64,000 bases of DNA, taken from the NCBI GenBank assembly GCA_028712695.1, contig JAQTQZ010000002.1:62001-126000 (forward strand), given 5' to 3'. Numbering within the stretch: position 1 is the first letter of the stretch; each line of letters starts with the position of its first letter. The translations under genes and the position numbers were made by a program. The notes under the pieces are model-generated. The model did not search any database and was not told the DNA's origin. It saw nothing but the letters and a program-made list of their open reading frames with translations. Below, piece after piece: positions 62,444 through 64,000 of this stretch. The DNA is from Methylovulum sp. GTDB taxonomy: Bacteria > Pseudomonadota > Gammaproteobacteria > Methylococcales > Methylomonadaceae.

Positions 62444-64000
62444 TTAACTGGCAGTGACACGTAACACCTCCTCAACACTGGTGATACCTTGATAAGCTTT
62501 CAAAAAACCATCTTCCCGCAATGACTTAAAGCCTTGCTGCACCGCTATTTGATGCAACTCAGCCGTGCTCCCGCCTTGTGCTATGGCGTGCTGCAACTCA
62601 GGGGTAACAGGCACCAATTCATGGATCCCAACCCGTCCGCTAAAGCCTGAACCTTGGCAATGCTTGCAACCGACAGGTTCCAGCCAATTCGCCGCCTGCC
62701 CGACCAAAAAGTCCGGCAGATTTTGTTCGGTTTTGGCCCGGATATCCACCACGGGATTGCCCGTTACGGCACAGTGCTTACATATCCGTCTGACCAGACG
62801 TTGCGCCATGACCGCGCGTACCGGTGTCGCCACCAAAAAAGGGTCTATGCCCATATCAATCAAACGGGTGAAAGCGCTAATCGCATCATTGGTATGCAGT
62901 GTAGAAAGCACCAAATGGCCGGTAAGCGAGGATTGGATTGCGATTTCGGCTGTTTCCCGATCGCGAATTTCGCCGATCATAATAACATCCGGATCTTGAC
63001 GGAGAATCGCGCGTAACGCACGGGCAAAGTTATAGCCAATAGTGTCCAGCGTTTGCACTTGGGTGATACCCGCCATACGGTATTCCACCGGATCTTCTAC
63101 GGTAATGATTTTGCGGGCCCCCGTATTGATATTATCCAGCACTGAATACAAGGTCGTAGATTTACCTGAACCGGTAGGCCCAGTCACCAAAATGATACCG
63201 TGTGGCTGGCTTGCCCATTCCTTCAAACTTTTTAAGTTATCCGGCTGCATGCCGATGGAATCAATACTGAATTTTTGTTTTTCCTTCGGCAACAGCCGCA
63301 TAACAATGGATTCGCCATGTACGCCGGGCAAAGCCGATATACGCACATCCAAATCCTCACCGCTAACCCGTGTTTCAATCTGACCGTCTTGCGGTAGCCG
63401 ATGCTCGGCAATGTCCATGCCGGAAATCAGTTTGATCCGCGAGGCAATGGCATTAAAACGGTCAATCGGCAACGTAAAGCGTTCATACAAAATCCCGTCT
63501 ATGCGCAGCCGCACTTTAACAGTATAACGTTCAGGCTCAATGTGAATATCAGAAGCCCGCTGGTCAAACGCCATCGCCAATAGATTGTTGACGAATTCGA
63601 TGACAGGCGCTTCCTCAGCCAATTCCCGCAAATAACCCACACCGCTATTGGCCTGGCCATCGCTATTTTCAAGACGGGAAACCCGATCCAGCAATTGGTC
63701 AAGATCATGACTGCGGACTAGCATCCATTCCAGATTACTGTCAGGAAACGTTTTTTCCAAAATCTCACGAATGTTGTTGTTCAATGGGTCACGGGCACAA
63801 CAACTAATTTTTTCATCTTGCACAAAGGCGAAAACTTCCTGATCCAGCCACCAATCGATAGCCAAACCTGTGCTGTTCAACCATTCCAGCAATTGCCGGC
63901 TATTACCCGGTAAATCTTTAAGATCTAACAGTGGCATGCCGAGTTGCTCCGACAAAACGGGCAAAATGGCGTCTTCTGACAAGGCACCAATACGGATCAA
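62444..64000 (-). CDS. gspE: Type II secretion ATPase GspE, 5' end beyond window
   Basis: The hexameric ATPase that drives pseudopilus assembly. Visible are Walker A (VTGPTGSGKSTTLYSVLD), the Asp box (RQDPDVIMIGEIRD), the His box (GHLVLSTLHTNDA) and the zinc-binding CKHCAVTGN...CKHCQGSGF typical of GspE. The reading frame is open to the window edge; the first codon shown is TTG and the sequence there (IRIGALSEDAILPVLSEQLG) is internal to the N1 domain, so the true start lies to the right. Confidence 0.95.
   Translation of the reverse strand: MIRIGALSEDAILPVLSEQLGMPLLDLKDLPGNSRQLLEWLNSTGLAIDWWLDQEVFAFVQDEKISCCARDPLNNNIREILEKTFPDSNLEWMLVRSHDLDQLLDRVSRLENSDGQANSGVGYLRELAEEAPVIEFVNNLLAMAFDQRASDIHIEPERYTVKVRLRIDGILYERFTLPIDRFNAIASRIKLISGMDIAEHRLPQDGQIETRVSGEDLDVRISALPGVHGESIVMRLLPKEKQKFSIDSIGMQPDNLKSLKEWASQPHGIILVTGPTGSGKSTTLYSVLDNINTGARKIITVEDPVEYRMAGITQVQTLDTIGYNFARALRAILRQDPDVIMIGEIRDRETAEIAIQSSLTGHLVLSTLHTNDAISAFTRLIDMGIDPFLVATPVRAVMAQRLVRRICKHCAVTGNPVVDIRAKTEQNLPDFLVGQAANWLEPVGCKHCQGSGFSGRVGIHELVPVTPELQHAIAQGGSTAELHQIAVQQGFKSLREDGFLKAYQGITSVEEVLRVTAS

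Overview
The window reads as chromosomal DNA of a gammaproteobacterium. Conserved gammaproteobacterial gene orders support this: LysM protein–dprA–smg–topA, arsC–wrbA-like–DUF2069–hda, and a single-strand gsp (type II secretion) operon. Several protein types, namely copper-site membrane proteins, NnrS, a sulfide:quinone oxidoreductase and TauE/SafE plus a copper ATPase, fit an aerobic or microaerobic methanotroph (Methylococcales). That placement is an inference, because no methane monooxygenase or rRNA gene is present.

Layout: 0-4 kb, housekeeping (guaA, entering from the left edge, tadA, pgi). 3.9-8.6 kb, a same-strand run of envelope and redox genes: an unknown secreted, C-terminally anchored protein, an anchored cupredoxin, a YqaA/DedA-like protein, an unknown multipass protein, a Tat-exported superoxide-reductase-like protein and NnrS. 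8.7-15.3 kb, argH and then topA/smg/dprA/LysM on the minus strand; dprA has no ATG, GTG or TTG start at its true N-terminus. 15.3-21.1 kb, an SbcD/YhaO-like nuclease with a 1152-aa SbcC/YhaN-like ATPase, flanked on both sides by decayed coding sequence. 21.1-25.5 kb, tusA, cysG, a broken Uma2-type gene, an XRE regulator and two secreted proteins. 25.5-33.3 kb, palindromic repeats, DUF2892 plus a sulfide:quinone oxidoreductase, and a divergent TolC/adaptor/RND efflux operon.

33.3-41.5 kb is an accessory region full of repeats and mobile-element debris. It holds an Rx4H (HEPN-like) protein whose start lies inside a palindromic repeat, an endonuclease/exonuclease/phosphatase fragment, a 104-bp inverted-repeat element, a dead transposase split by a 196-bp MITE whose removal restores the frame, a cut-off IS1 gene, an ATP-grasp-like protein, an SGNH hydrolase and an intact IS1-family element with 8-bp target duplication. 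41.5-48.2 kb joins dsbD to a copper-handling cluster: a stand-alone CxxC metal-binding protein, a small membrane protein with a paralogue across the IS1 element, an HMA-like membrane protein, a CopA-type ATPase and TauE/SafE. IS630 and ISAs1 debris follows.

48.6-53.7 kb returns to core genes (ubiA, arsC-like, wrbA-like, DUF2069, hda, DUF3455, SDR, sodB). 54-64 kb is a compact type II secretion operon, transcribed right to left as gspE-F-G-H-I-J-K-L-M-C-like-D, with gspE running off the right edge. No tRNA, rRNA or CRISPR array was recognised. All family assignments come from reading motifs, without database searches.
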